Source: an uncultured Granulosicoccaceae bacterium
GTDB taxonomy: Bacteria > Pseudomonadota > Gammaproteobacteria > Granulosicoccales > Granulosicoccaceae
Direction of reading: 5' to 3'
Assembly: GCA_937928685.1 (NCBI GenBank)
Contig: CALGJU010000118.1
Location: 1-56,286 of the forward strand
DNA: 56,286 bases
Under the pieces are notes generated by a model that was not told where the DNA came from, ran no database searches, and saw nothing but the letters and a program-made list of their open reading frames with translations. The position numbers were made by a program, and so were the translations under genes. Below, in pieces: positions 41,875 to 50,665 of the stretch. Every line of letters begins with the position of its first letter. Positions within the stretch are counted from its first letter, which is position 1.

Positions 41875-42891
41875 CTACGTCAGTGACCTGACAGTGTCGC
41901 TGATGATGTCTTCCATGGTGACGCCGTCCGACTCAGCAAAGTAATTTAACAACACTCTGTGTCTGAGTACCGGTGCCGCCAGTGCGTTGATGTCTTCATG
42001 AGTTACATGGTAGCGACCATCCATTAATGCCCGTGCTTTGGCAGATAATGTCAGAAACAAAGTGGCTCTGACACTTGCACCAAATTTTACATAGCGCTTA
42101 ACGAGTTCCGGCGCACCGTTGTAGACCGGTCGGGTGGCGCGAACAAGGTTAACCGCATGCTTTGCGACAGACTCAGAAACAGGAACTTGTCTGACGAGTT
42201 GTTGAAAGTGAAGTATCTGCCCGGCATTGGTACAGGGTGTTGGTTGCGGCGTGCCACGGTCGCCGGTGAATCTTGCAACCACCTCCAGTTCATCATCTGC
42301 ATCAAGGTAGTCAAGCAATATGTTAAACAGGAAGCGATCAAGTTGTGCTTCCGGCAGTGGATAAGTGCCCTCAAGCTCCAATGGATTTTGCGCTGCCAAT
42401 ACGAAGAATGGTTTAGGCAATTGATGCAGCGTGCCGCGAACCGTCGCAGAGCCTTCCTGCATCGCCTCCAGCAGTGCTGCCTGAGTTTTAGGCGGTGTTC
42501 GATTAATTTCATCTGCCAGTAATACATTGGTGAAAATAGGGCCAGGCACAAATGACCAGTTTCTCTGGCCGCTGCCGTCTTCACTGATGATATCGGTACC
42601 GGTTATGTCTGTTGGCATCAGATCGGGTGTGAACTGGATTCGATTGTGTTGCAGGCCCAGTGCTTCAGAGAGCGTACGTACAAGTAAAGTTTTGGCCGTA
42701 CCCGGCATGCCGGTGATCAGACAATGTCCGCCTACCAATAGTGTGATGAGCAGGTGCTCAACCACGTCACTTTGGCCTACGACCACTTGCCCGACCTGAT
42801 GACGGATATTGTCTACAACGTAGCGGAAGTCCTCTACGTCTCTTGCAGTCGATTCGGCAGCCGCCTCGGTCTGTGAAGGGTGGTCGGTCAT
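41875..42891 (-). CDS. MoxR-family AAA+ ATPase
   Basis: 338 residues. Walker A GMPGTAKT (61-68), Walker B LLADEINR (124-131), sensor 1 AAQNP (166-170), the family-specific GTYPLPEAQLDRF near 175-187, and the C-terminal lid with VRATR and KFGASVRA. MoxR proteins are hexameric unfoldase-type chaperones acting with vWA proteins. Here it precedes DUF58 and two vWA membrane proteins in the same operon. Its ATG overlaps the stop of the TPR/peptidase gene by 4 bp. Confidence 0.95.
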   Translation of the reverse strand: MTDHPSQTEAAAESTARDVEDFRYVVDNIRHQVGQVVVGQSDVVEHLLITLLVGGHCLITGMPGTAKTLLVRTLSEALGLQHNRIQFTPDLMPTDITGTDIISEDGSGQRNWSFVPGPIFTNVLLADEINRTPPKTQAALLEAMQEGSATVRGTLHQLPKPFFVLAAQNPLELEGTYPLPEAQLDRFLFNILLDYLDADDELEVVARFTGDRGTPQPTPCTNAGQILHFQQLVRQVPVSESVAKHAVNLVRATRPVYNGAPELVKRYVKFGASVRATLFLTLSAKARALMDGRYHVTHEDINALAAPVLRHRVLLNYFAESDGVTMEDIISDTVRSLT

Positions 42892-45203
42892 GAAGAGTCT
42901 CCAGTTAGTTCCACGAGTAAGTCTTGTGCTTCCCGAAAGAAGGGCGCGAGTTCCAGCGCTTGCAGCACATTTCTCTTTGCACGTTTTTTATCGTTAAGGT
43001 TTTTGTAAGCGTAGGCGAGATTGAGGTATACATCTGATTTGTCGTGCGGGTTCAGACCAAGCAGTGACTGAAACTCTCTTATAGCTGCCTGGTTGTCCCC
43101 TCTGTTCAGATAGTCTTTACCCAATCGCTCGTGAAGGTCAATGTTGTTCGGGCTGACCCAGTTTATTGATTCGAGTACTTCTGTGGCGCGATCGGTACGT
43201 CCCTGGTCACGCAAACGATGCGCAAGCTGATGCAGCATGTCAGGTTGGTAGCCGCCGTAGTCAAACCAGGTTTCAAGTACGTCAACCGCACGGTCGACGT
43301 CACCATTAGACTCATAAGCTTCATGCAGTGCGAGATAAGTGGTGCCATTGCCAACATATTCCGGATAAATTTCATTGGCCTGATTTGCCAGTGCTACCAC
43401 AGTGGCCCATTGGTCTGATTGCACTGCGGTGTGCATACTGCTTAGTAGTTCGCGCCAGTTGTCGAATTCGCTGATAACTTTGCCGAAATTCAACTCTATG
43501 TATTGTTTGAGATTTCGATCCAGTTCAGCGGTGCTGATACCGAGTACTGTTCGGACCGCTTCGGTGGTGTCTTTGCGCTGGTCAAATTCAACCAGCATCT
43601 CAGTGAGTTTGTTGTGACCCCAGAACTCGCTAATCATTTCGCAGATCAAACCGGCCTGCATATAACTGACGGTGACTTGATTAGGGTAGGTGGGTCTTAC
43701 AAAGCCACTATCCAGATCTTTAACTGGCAGGAGTTTATTTTCTGCAATAGCCTGTAATACATCAACGGGTATGTGTCTGCCGCGAAGCGGGCCGGTTGTC
43801 CACTCTTCATACACAGATACCCCTTCAGTAAACCATCGAGGCATTCGGTGATCGGACTTTTCAATCGTGAACACGTGGGCCAGTTCGTGCCACAACGTGC
43901 TGCCCCAATGGAACTCTCCGGGAGCTCGACCGGATGGGCTGTCCATGGCGAGAAGATAACCGAAGGTGACGCCTAACAAGCCGACGCCGGGAGTACTTAC
44001 GGTTCTGACGGCAAAATCATCATGATTCGGGAATAGCTCAACAATCAATGGCTCTGCAAGTGCGAAGTCGTAACGCTCAGAGAAGGTTTTTACGGCTTTT
44101 AGCGTGAGTTCCTCAACATAAGGTGACAGATACTTTGCTTCATCACGATGCAGACGCATGACGACGGGCACAGTTTTGTCATCACTGTCTCCGGGCAGGC
44201 GAAATATGGCCGTAGTGTCAAGATCTTTAAATTCATCAAGTGTGTCAAGCAGCTTTAGTGTATTGACAGTGGCGGTGTCATACGGGTCACCGCGATAGGC
44301 GATTTCAAGATGCTTTTTAGCACCGGCTATATCGTTCAGGCGAAGCAGATTGATACCCAGCTGTGAATGTGCGCTCCAATGACTTGGCTGTACTTCTACC
44401 GCCTTGCGCAGTACTGCCACCGCTTCTCGATAACGATAGTTAATCAGGTGATAGTGCGCCGAGACGAAAAATACATCGCCGTAAGCCGGGCTGATTTGCA
44501 AGGCTTTCTTCGTCCATTCACTGTCTTCAACATCGCGCAGCATATCAGCGGATGCTTTTAGTGCGTAGATGTCCAGTGGTGAAATGTCTTGAGCCTCAGC
44601 ACTGCTAAGCGCACGGTCTAACAGTTGATCTGCCTGATCAAGATTGCGGGTTTCAAGTTCAAGCCTGGCCAGCATCAACAGTGTTTCGACATCATCCGGA
44701 TGTTCAATTGATATCTCTGCGAGAAGCTTGCGTGCTTCTGCTCCGGGCTGCGACAGCAGGGCTGCAGCTAAGCCGGTTTTTGCGTGCAGCAAGTCCGGAT
44801 CAAGTTGCAGGGCTTCCTGAAAAAGTGGCGCTGCCTGACTCGGCTGGTGCGTGCTTAAAAATAATCGCCCCCATCGTGCACGAAGGTGCGGGTTGCGCGG
44901 TTGAGCCTGTACAGCCAGTCTGAAAAGTTCGTTGGCTTTGTTGGTATCACCCAATGCCCAGGTAGCTTCTGCGGCTATCGCTAAGGAATCACTAGTTTTT
45001 AGCGGCGTGTAGCAACTGATCGCTTGATCAATGTTGCCGCGATCGTAGACACGATCGCACTCAAGCAATTGATCGTGCCGATTGGGGTCATACTCTTCCG
45101 CTAAAGTACTTAAGGGTACAGAGAGCAGTACGGATGCTGCTGCCAGGCGTGCGAGCTTCAAAGCGACATTTCTGGTGGTTGAATCGAGTTGCATTGAGGT
45201 CAT
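42888..45203 (-). CDS. Exported TPR protein with peptidase-MA-like metallopeptidase domain
   Basis: 771 residues. A signal peptide (KLARLAAASVLLSVPLSTLAEE) is followed by TPR repeats (about 60-330), a gluzincin domain with HELAH at 439-443 and the third zinc ligand candidate Glu460 in WFTEGVSVYEEW, and more TPR repeats (about 600-765). HExxH plus a downstream EG is the plan of the peptidase-MA family. The site appears intact, so it should be a periplasmic zinc peptidase held in a TPR scaffold. It overlaps moxR by 4 bp and follows the caspase-like gene by 9 bp. The substrate is unknown. Confidence 0.85.
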   Translation of the reverse strand: MTSMQLDSTTRNVALKLARLAAASVLLSVPLSTLAEEYDPNRHDQLLECDRVYDRGNIDQAISCYTPLKTSDSLAIAAEATWALGDTNKANELFRLAVQAQPRNPHLRARWGRLFLSTHQPSQAAPLFQEALQLDPDLLHAKTGLAAALLSQPGAEARKLLAEISIEHPDDVETLLMLARLELETRNLDQADQLLDRALSSAEAQDISPLDIYALKASADMLRDVEDSEWTKKALQISPAYGDVFFVSAHYHLINYRYREAVAVLRKAVEVQPSHWSAHSQLGINLLRLNDIAGAKKHLEIAYRGDPYDTATVNTLKLLDTLDEFKDLDTTAIFRLPGDSDDKTVPVVMRLHRDEAKYLSPYVEELTLKAVKTFSERYDFALAEPLIVELFPNHDDFAVRTVSTPGVGLLGVTFGYLLAMDSPSGRAPGEFHWGSTLWHELAHVFTIEKSDHRMPRWFTEGVSVYEEWTTGPLRGRHIPVDVLQAIAENKLLPVKDLDSGFVRPTYPNQVTVSYMQAGLICEMISEFWGHNKLTEMLVEFDQRKDTTEAVRTVLGISTAELDRNLKQYIELNFGKVISEFDNWRELLSSMHTAVQSDQWATVVALANQANEIYPEYVGNGTTYLALHEAYESNGDVDRAVDVLETWFDYGGYQPDMLHQLAHRLRDQGRTDRATEVLESINWVSPNNIDLHERLGKDYLNRGDNQAAIREFQSLLGLNPHDKSDVYLNLAYAYKNLNDKKRAKRNVLQALELAPFFREAQDLLVELTGDSS

Positions 45204-45212
45204 TTCCCGCTT

Positions 45213-46127
45213 CTATTTTGACGAATCGTCAATCTGGCGTTGAATGTCTGAAAGTTTCAGCATGAGATCCTGCAGCGTGTCGAAGTATTCGTCCTCATCA
45301 ATGTCTTCTTTGCGTGAACGGAGAATGTTTATCTGGTTGGCCAGGGTTTCGCGCGTGCTGATGAGTTCCTGTGGTATTTGATCCCGGCTGCTGAGTAAAT
45401 TGCCATAACGTGCGATTTCAAACCCTTCGGCGGCTTCGCCTGTTAGTCTGGCATGTTCTGGCGCAAGCAACTTTTCCGTTTCATAGTGGCTCTCAACAGC
45501 ACGGTGGGCGTATTCGAACATTTCTGCGGCGCTGATGCTTTCGTTTTTATCGGTATCCGCGGTGGCACCATCCAGTGCTTCCACCATAAATTCCGGGAAC
45601 AGTACGGCAGTCTTCTCACGGCCATTTTTTGTGGCGGTGATCAATATTCGCTGGCCGGTGGTTTGACTACCGGTATCGATAATATCTAACAGTGCGCCAC
45701 TGGCACTGGTTGAGGCAACGACCAATTGTTGTTTTGACTGAACTTTATTAAGAAGCTCAGCTAACTCTTCACCGGTGATGTCCGGGCCCGGAATATTAAA
45801 CTTATACGCTCTGCCGTCAAAAGATCCGTGGCCGATAAAAAAAGCGCTGAATTTATCAATGTCGGTGCGGGTCGCTATGGCGTCAAACAGGGCAATGAGA
45901 ATTTCTTTCTTTGAGGCATCGCCGCGTAGCAACATGACGTCAGTCGGGGTGAGTGCGATGTTGCGAGTAGTATCAGCAATGGTGGTTGCGTACTCGTTAA
46001 ATTTTTCTGAGTATTCTTCGCTGCCGCCGAGGCCACTGATGACTACGGTAACGTTGGCGGCCTTTACCGTCGTGTGTGTTGCTACACACAGCGTGCAGGC
46101 GGTCGCTAATTTTTGAAAAGTGTTCAT
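45213..46127 (-). CDS. Exported caspase-like (clan CD) protein lacking the catalytic cysteine
   Basis: 304 residues from the ATG at 46127, whose ATGA overlaps the upstream stop; it opens a signal peptide (MNTFQKLATACTLCVATHTTVKA). The fold follows the caspase/C13 pattern: beta strand VTVVISGLGG, the His-Gly dyad in FFIGHGSFDG (His100), a strand-loop LVVASTSASGALL where active members have Cys in an xxCxSG context, and ILITATKNGREKTAVLFPEFMVEAL. Here the loop has Thr/Ser and no Cys. A DTDKNESISAAEMF loop like an EF hand follows, also common in C13-like proteins, then a C-terminal coiled coil. A dead enzyme acting as a scaffold or binding protein is inferred. Family assignment is by eye. Confidence 0.65.
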   Translation of the reverse strand: MNTFQKLATACTLCVATHTTVKAANVTVVISGLGGSEEYSEKFNEYATTIADTTRNIALTPTDVMLLRGDASKKEILIALFDAIATRTDIDKFSAFFIGHGSFDGRAYKFNIPGPDITGEELAELLNKVQSKQQLVVASTSASGALLDIIDTGSQTTGQRILITATKNGREKTAVLFPEFMVEALDGATADTDKNESISAAEMFEYAHRAVESHYETEKLLAPEHARLTGEAAEGFEIARYGNLLSSRDQIPQELISTRETLANQINILRSRKEDIDEDEYFDTLQDLMLKLSDIQRQIDDSSK

Positions 46128-48391
46128 AGGCGACCCCAGCGCAAGCGCAGAAACCATTCCAGCAGCTTTAAGGCAATCAGTAGCAGGAAAAAAAGTGGTG
46201 CATTCCACAGAGGCAGGGTTTGTTCACGAACGATGCCAGAGCGTGCTGTGCGCAGTGTTTCAGCGATAGTTTGTGCGTCCTCAACCGAGTGGTACTTTCC
46301 CTGGGTGGTGCTGGCTATGCGTTTCAGAAGGTCATCATTCTGTGCTAAACCATAAAATTCTGCAGTGCCGTCTTCGCGATGCACCCAGCTTGTGGTTGAC
46401 GATATAAGTTTCTCATCCGAGTCCTGAGCTTCGATATCAATTTGCCAACTGCCAGTTTGTGGTGCTTCAGCGTTGACGCTATAGATGCCTGGCTCTTCTG
46501 CACTGGCGGTGAGAACAACCGTGCTTTTAGTGCCTTCAGGAGAGGTCAGGTTGGCAGTTACCACGCCATTGGATAATGGATTAAAGCTTTTGTCGAATAA
46601 CGTGGCAGACAGTTTTACGGTTGAATCGTCCAGGTAAATTTGTCGGTCGCTTGAGACTTGCATCTGTTGTGGTGCAGTGGCTGCAACTGCGTGTAATAGC
46701 TGGCGCCAGAAGGTTTCATGGTGCTGGTCTTCGGACGGAAGCTGCATCTGCCAACGCCATGTACCACTGGTTGCCAGTAGATACGAGTTGCCTTTGCCGT
46801 AACGCTGATGGGTCAGTAACGGGTATTTGCGATTATTGATTGTTGCGGTTAGTAAGACATTAGCACCGGGTTTGGATTCACCGGTGCGTTGAAAATCTGC
46901 AAGCTCCGGTAATATTGACCACTGCGATTCGTTATCAACAGGGTTAGTGATGAATCGGGTGATAGGTGAGTAGTTGCCAGCGCCGGTTAAGCTAGCTTTG
47001 GCGTGTACTCTGTTAAATGTAGGTTGACCCGAGGTCAGCAGCGAAACCGGAAGCGTTTTGGCCACCGGACTGTTTTGCCAGCCGCCATCTGATAAGGCCT
47101 TGTCTCCGGCGAGCATCAGAAGCGTGCCGCCCCGCTCAGACACGTAGTCATGAAGCAGTTGTTGCTGATTAGAATTCATAGAGACTGATTCAACGTTGCC
47201 AATGATCACAGCATCATATAAGTACAGTTCATCTTTGCTTTCCGGAAAGCCACTGGCGTGTTGTTCCGCTGATTCAATACCCTGGCGGTAAAATTTATTC
47301 GGCGTGGTTCGAAGAATGGTTACCAGTGAAATTCCCGGTGCGTTGTGCATTGCGCGGCGAATAAACTTGTATTCCCACCGCGGTTCGCCTTCAAAGTACA
47401 GCACCTTGCGTTTCTGCTCCGCGACTTGCAGTAAGCGGCTGCGACTGTTGTTCTGCGGAGAGATGTCTGAGGCGCTGGCCTCAGCTTCAAATCGTAATGC
47501 CTGCATGCCTGTTTCTTCAGCACTGATGTCAACATCTATGGTGGTGAGGCCGGCTGTTTTTGGCAGGTTTTTCTCTTCAATGGCAATGAGGTCATCGCCT
47601 GAGTAGACTTTTACCCTTAGGGTTTCCTGAGTCCCGTGTTGAACTGTCACGCGCGCTGTTTGCACCGAACCCGGCATCGCGGTTGACGGTAAGTCTACGG
47701 ACACCACTTCTGTGTCGTTTGGCAAATTTGTCTGGCCAATACCGATGGTATGAACCGGCACGTTGTAATTGGAAAGCTTATCCCAGAACTCTGTTGTTAT
47801 CGCCTGTGAGTTGTCACTGCCATCGCTTGCGAGCACTACTGCGGTGAGAGGGTTGACCCGCGCCTGATCGAGCACGTCTATTAGGGCTGCGCTGATATTG
47901 CTACGCTGCTCAAAAGTGTTTTCAGCAGATGTGGGGAGACTGTCGACCCAATTCAATTGATTGCCAAACGTGGCAGTTTTTACAGTGAAGTGTTTTTTAA
48001 GCGTTGGAATAATTGAGCTGGATAGTTCATCGGCAGCGGTTGCATACCGGCTTGCTCCCTGCGATTCAACTAGCATACTGGCTGAGGAATCGAGTAACAC
48101 CACCACGGAGTTTTCACCTGCGCTGATGCTGTTAATCTTCAGTGACGGTTGCCACAAGAGTACCAATAATAGAGTGGCAACCAGTGCTTGTAGTGTCCAC
48201 AAGATCCAGAGCTTGTTGGCAGACAAGTCTTGCTTACGACGCCACAGGCTCAGGCCCAATAGAAGAGCTACCAGCAATGCCAGTGCAACAAGCAGCAACG
48301 GGCTTAGCGTTGATGCAAAGCTGAGTTGTCCCGCATCAAAGTCCGCCTTCGGGTGATTTAGCAGCCAGTCAAACATAATTTCTAGTGACAC
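46124..48391 (-). CDS. Membrane protein with vWA domain and GATase-like domain
   Basis: 755 residues. Two N-terminal helices (about 30-50 and 62-80), a vWA domain with metal site Asp101-x-Ser-x-Ser105 (VVVLLDSSASM) and VVLASDGSDN, beta-sandwich segments, a class-I glutamine amidotransferase-like fold (FEGEPRWEYKFIRRAM, LYDAVIIGNVE, LHDYVSERGGTLLMLAG), another beta domain, and a last helix near 728-745 (NAPLFFLLLIALKLLEWFL). The same architecture is known in membrane proteins beside MoxR/DUF4159. No GATase nucleophile Cys is visible, so this part probably binds rather than catalyses. Overlaps the caspase-like gene by 4 bp. Confidence 0.82.
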   Translation of the reverse strand: MSLEIMFDWLLNHPKADFDAGQLSFASTLSPLLLVALALLVALLLGLSLWRRKQDLSANKLWILWTLQALVATLLLVLLWQPSLKINSISAGENSVVVLLDSSASMLVESQGASRYATAADELSSSIIPTLKKHFTVKTATFGNQLNWVDSLPTSAENTFEQRSNISAALIDVLDQARVNPLTAVVLASDGSDNSQAITTEFWDKLSNYNVPVHTIGIGQTNLPNDTEVVSVDLPSTAMPGSVQTARVTVQHGTQETLRVKVYSGDDLIAIEEKNLPKTAGLTTIDVDISAEETGMQALRFEAEASASDISPQNNSRSRLLQVAEQKRKVLYFEGEPRWEYKFIRRAMHNAPGISLVTILRTTPNKFYRQGIESAEQHASGFPESKDELYLYDAVIIGNVESVSMNSNQQQLLHDYVSERGGTLLMLAGDKALSDGGWQNSPVAKTLPVSLLTSGQPTFNRVHAKASLTGAGNYSPITRFITNPVDNESQWSILPELADFQRTGESKPGANVLLTATINNRKYPLLTHQRYGKGNSYLLATSGTWRWQMQLPSEDQHHETFWRQLLHAVAATAPQQMQVSSDRQIYLDDSTVKLSATLFDKSFNPLSNGVVTANLTSPEGTKSTVVLTASAEEPGIYSVNAEAPQTGSWQIDIEAQDSDEKLISSTTSWVHREDGTAEFYGLAQNDDLLKRIASTTQGKYHSVEDAQTIAETLRTARSGIVREQTLPLWNAPLFFLLLIALKLLEWFLRLRWGRL

Positions 48392-48504
48392 TTTTCATTG
48401 CGTAGAGGCACATTGTTCACGTTACTTGAGTCGTAGCGGAACGTCACTGGGCTTTGTGCGTTCGACGGCTGGAATAAATTGAAGTGGTAAAATGGGAACA
48501 CCCT

Positions 48505-48540
48505 TAGTTGAGCCAATAGTTGAGCCAATTGTTGAGCCAA
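48505..48540. repeat. Three 12-bp tandem repeats just after the DUF4159 gene
   Basis: TAGTTGAGCCAA at 48505 and 48517, then TTGTTGAGCCAA at 48529, ending at the DUF4159 stop codon. It occupies the 149-bp gap before the vWA gene; nothing else is seen there. Confidence 0.85.
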
Positions 48541-49317
48541 TTAGTGAGTCATTGCATAAATTACGTAGTTGATCGCAAACCGGTAGGCCATGGCAGAGTA
48601 GGGCTCTGGATATTCCGGCCAATCGGCGTGCTCCCATGCGTCACCTAAATCCATATTAAAGTTGATTGCTACCATGATGCGTCCATCGTCATCCAGTATA
48701 GCGCGCCAATGCGGAATATTTCCGCCTCGTTCCCAAGTTCTTCCTGAACGTAATGGCCGCAGACCGGGAATCTGTTTTCTTTCAGGCAAATCGTAGAGTA
48801 CGTGAAATATTGTGTTGTCATCTTTGAGTTCTATGATGTCTCTGTCAGGAAAAACTTTCTTCATGGTGTAGGCGAACTGAGCCCACTCAAATGGTCCATG
48901 AAAATCATCTACCATTAAAAACCCGCCGCGCAGACAGTATTCCCGTAATCGTTGGGCCTCGTCATCATTTAACGATAGTGAACCTACCTCGACCGCATAC
49001 ATCCAGGGGAAATCGAAAATAGAATCATCGGAGAGCTTGACTAGAACACCTTCGCTGCGGTTATTTACCCTTGTTAATCTGTTAATACCTTCTAGCAAGT
49101 GAGTTTCTGCTTCCGGCCAGTCTACGCGCCAGCGTGGCCCCCAGCCGTTATCGTCATTGCCGCGATAAACCAATCGCGCGAAAGCAAATTCGTTCTGGTT
49201 TACGAATCTGCTGGTGATAGCGCTATGGGTGTCAGGCGACGTGATTGATTCTGCAGGGCAAGTCTGTGCAATTATGCAGCCGGAAAAAGCAGCAATAGCC
49301 AGCGTCTGTCTGAGCAT
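48541..49317 (-). CDS. Exported DUF4159 protein, first gene of the MoxR operon
   Basis: 258 residues with a signal peptide (MLRQTLAIAAFSGCIIAQTCPA). DUF4159 features: FAFARLVYRGNDD, WRVDWPEAETHLLEGINRLT, YCLRGGFLMVDDFHG, IFHVLYDL and a C-terminal RFAINYVIYAMTH. DUF4159 has a GATase-like fold and is known beside MoxR/vWA genes; its function is unknown. GGGAG lies 11 bases before the ATG. It is the promoter-proximal gene; the divergent nagZ starts 243 bp away, so both promoters should be in 49318-49560. Confidence 0.85.
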   Translation of the reverse strand: MLRQTLAIAAFSGCIIAQTCPAESITSPDTHSAITSRFVNQNEFAFARLVYRGNDDNGWGPRWRVDWPEAETHLLEGINRLTRVNNRSEGVLVKLSDDSIFDFPWMYAVEVGSLSLNDDEAQRLREYCLRGGFLMVDDFHGPFEWAQFAYTMKKVFPDRDIIELKDDNTIFHVLYDLPERKQIPGLRPLRSGRTWERGGNIPHWRAILDDDGRIMVAINFNMDLGDAWEHADWPEYPEPYSAMAYRFAINYVIYAMTH

Positions 49318-49560
49318 GGGTCAGTGCTCCCGGGGTTTGATCTCAATCGGTGTCTATTGCCTGATCAGGGCTGTTCTGCAGTAAATGTTCGCGGTATAAA
49401 AGGCGGCAATTCAGTATAACGGACCGATTAACGGTTCAGACCCGAATTGTGATGAAAAGTTGCTGGTTTCCAAGCCGAAACGCAGGTAGGAGATCGGTTC
49501 ATGGCACTATGCCGCCAATAGAATGGCACCCACCAAAAACTAACCGCTGGATACCCACCG

Positions 49561-50583
49561 ATGGCACACCCACTACCGATAGGACCGTTAATGGTAGATA
49601 TCGAAGGCCAGACGCTTAGCAGCGAAGATCGGGAAATTGTTTCACATCCATTGGTTGGAGGGATAATCCTTTTCAGTCGCAATTATCAAGACCGAAGCCA
49701 GCTTAAATCACTTGTTGCGCAGCTGCGTGAGTGCCGCAACGGAGATCTTTTGATCGCGGTGGACCATGAAGGCGGACGCGTGCAGCGGTTTAAAAAGGAA
49801 TTTACCGCAATTCCTGCCATGCAAAAGTTTGGTCAACTGTACAGCCTGGATCGTGACGCAGCTTTAAAGGCGATTCGTGACACCGCGGTGCTGATGGTGA
49901 GTGAATTGGCTGAATGCGATATTGATTTCACTTTCGCGCCAGTGGTGGATATTGATCATGGTTTGTCCGGGGTTATTGGTGATCGTGCATTGCATAATAC
50001 GGCCGCTGGTGTGGTCGATTTAGCGCTGGCGTTTATTGAAGGATTTGACTCTATCGGGTGTGCCAGTGTTCTGAAGCATTTTCCAGGTCATGGCAGTGTT
50101 GTGGAGGATACGCATCTTAACTTTGCTCACGACACCCGCGGTCATGATGTGATTACATCAACTGATCAATTGCCGTTTGAGAAACTGTGTGGTGCGGCGA
50201 CGGCGATAATGTCCTCACATGTGGTCTACGACGCCATAGATAATCTGCCCGCAAGTTTAAGTCAGGCGTGGTTAACTGGTGTTCTACGAAATACCTTAGG
50301 CTTTAGCGGGGCGATCATCAGCGATGATCTTTCAATGGCTGCGGTAGCCGAGTTGGGATCAGCCAGTGACACCACCCGAATGGCGCTTGCTGCTGGCACT
50401 GATGTGGTGTTGATCTGCAATGATCGTTATGCCGTCGAGAATACGCTTGATGAAGTGGGGGTTCTACCGGTTGAGCATGGCGGTGTGCAACGACGGTTGT
50501 CACTTGCGCGCAAGGTGAGAAGCAATATGCCAAATGCTGATCAGCTTGCGGCGACTCGTCTGCTTATTGATTCAATGGTGTAG
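49561..50583 (+). CDS. nagZ: Beta-N-acetylhexosaminidase NagZ
   Basis: 340 residues, GH3 family. Start PIGPLMVDIEGQTLSSEDREIVSHPLVGG and VDHEGGRVQRF, SVLKHFPGHGSV (acid/base His loop) and the nucleophile Asp in IISDDLSMAAVAE are the NagZ signature. It removes GlcNAc from GlcNAc-anhydroMurNAc peptides in the cytosol during peptidoglycan recycling. The next gene is a purine nucleoside phosphorylase, the same neighbour as in Pseudomonas aeruginosa. Confidence 0.96.
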   Translation: MAHPLPIGPLMVDIEGQTLSSEDREIVSHPLVGGIILFSRNYQDRSQLKSLVAQLRECRNGDLLIAVDHEGGRVQRFKKEFTAIPAMQKFGQLYSLDRDAALKAIRDTAVLMVSELAECDIDFTFAPVVDIDHGLSGVIGDRALHNTAAGVVDLALAFIEGFDSIGCASVLKHFPGHGSVVEDTHLNFAHDTRGHDVITSTDQLPFEKLCGAATAIMSSHVVYDAIDNLPASLSQAWLTGVLRNTLGFSGAIISDDLSMAAVAELGSASDTTRMALAAGTDVVLICNDRYAVENTLDEVGVLPVEHGGVQRRLSLARKVRSNMPNADQLAATRLLIDSMV

Positions 50584-50665
50584 ATGTTTCACTGAATGTT
50601 GTGATTCGACATCGGTTTAAGCCGTGTACAATAAGACTGATTAGAATCAACAAGGCTGGCGTTTG

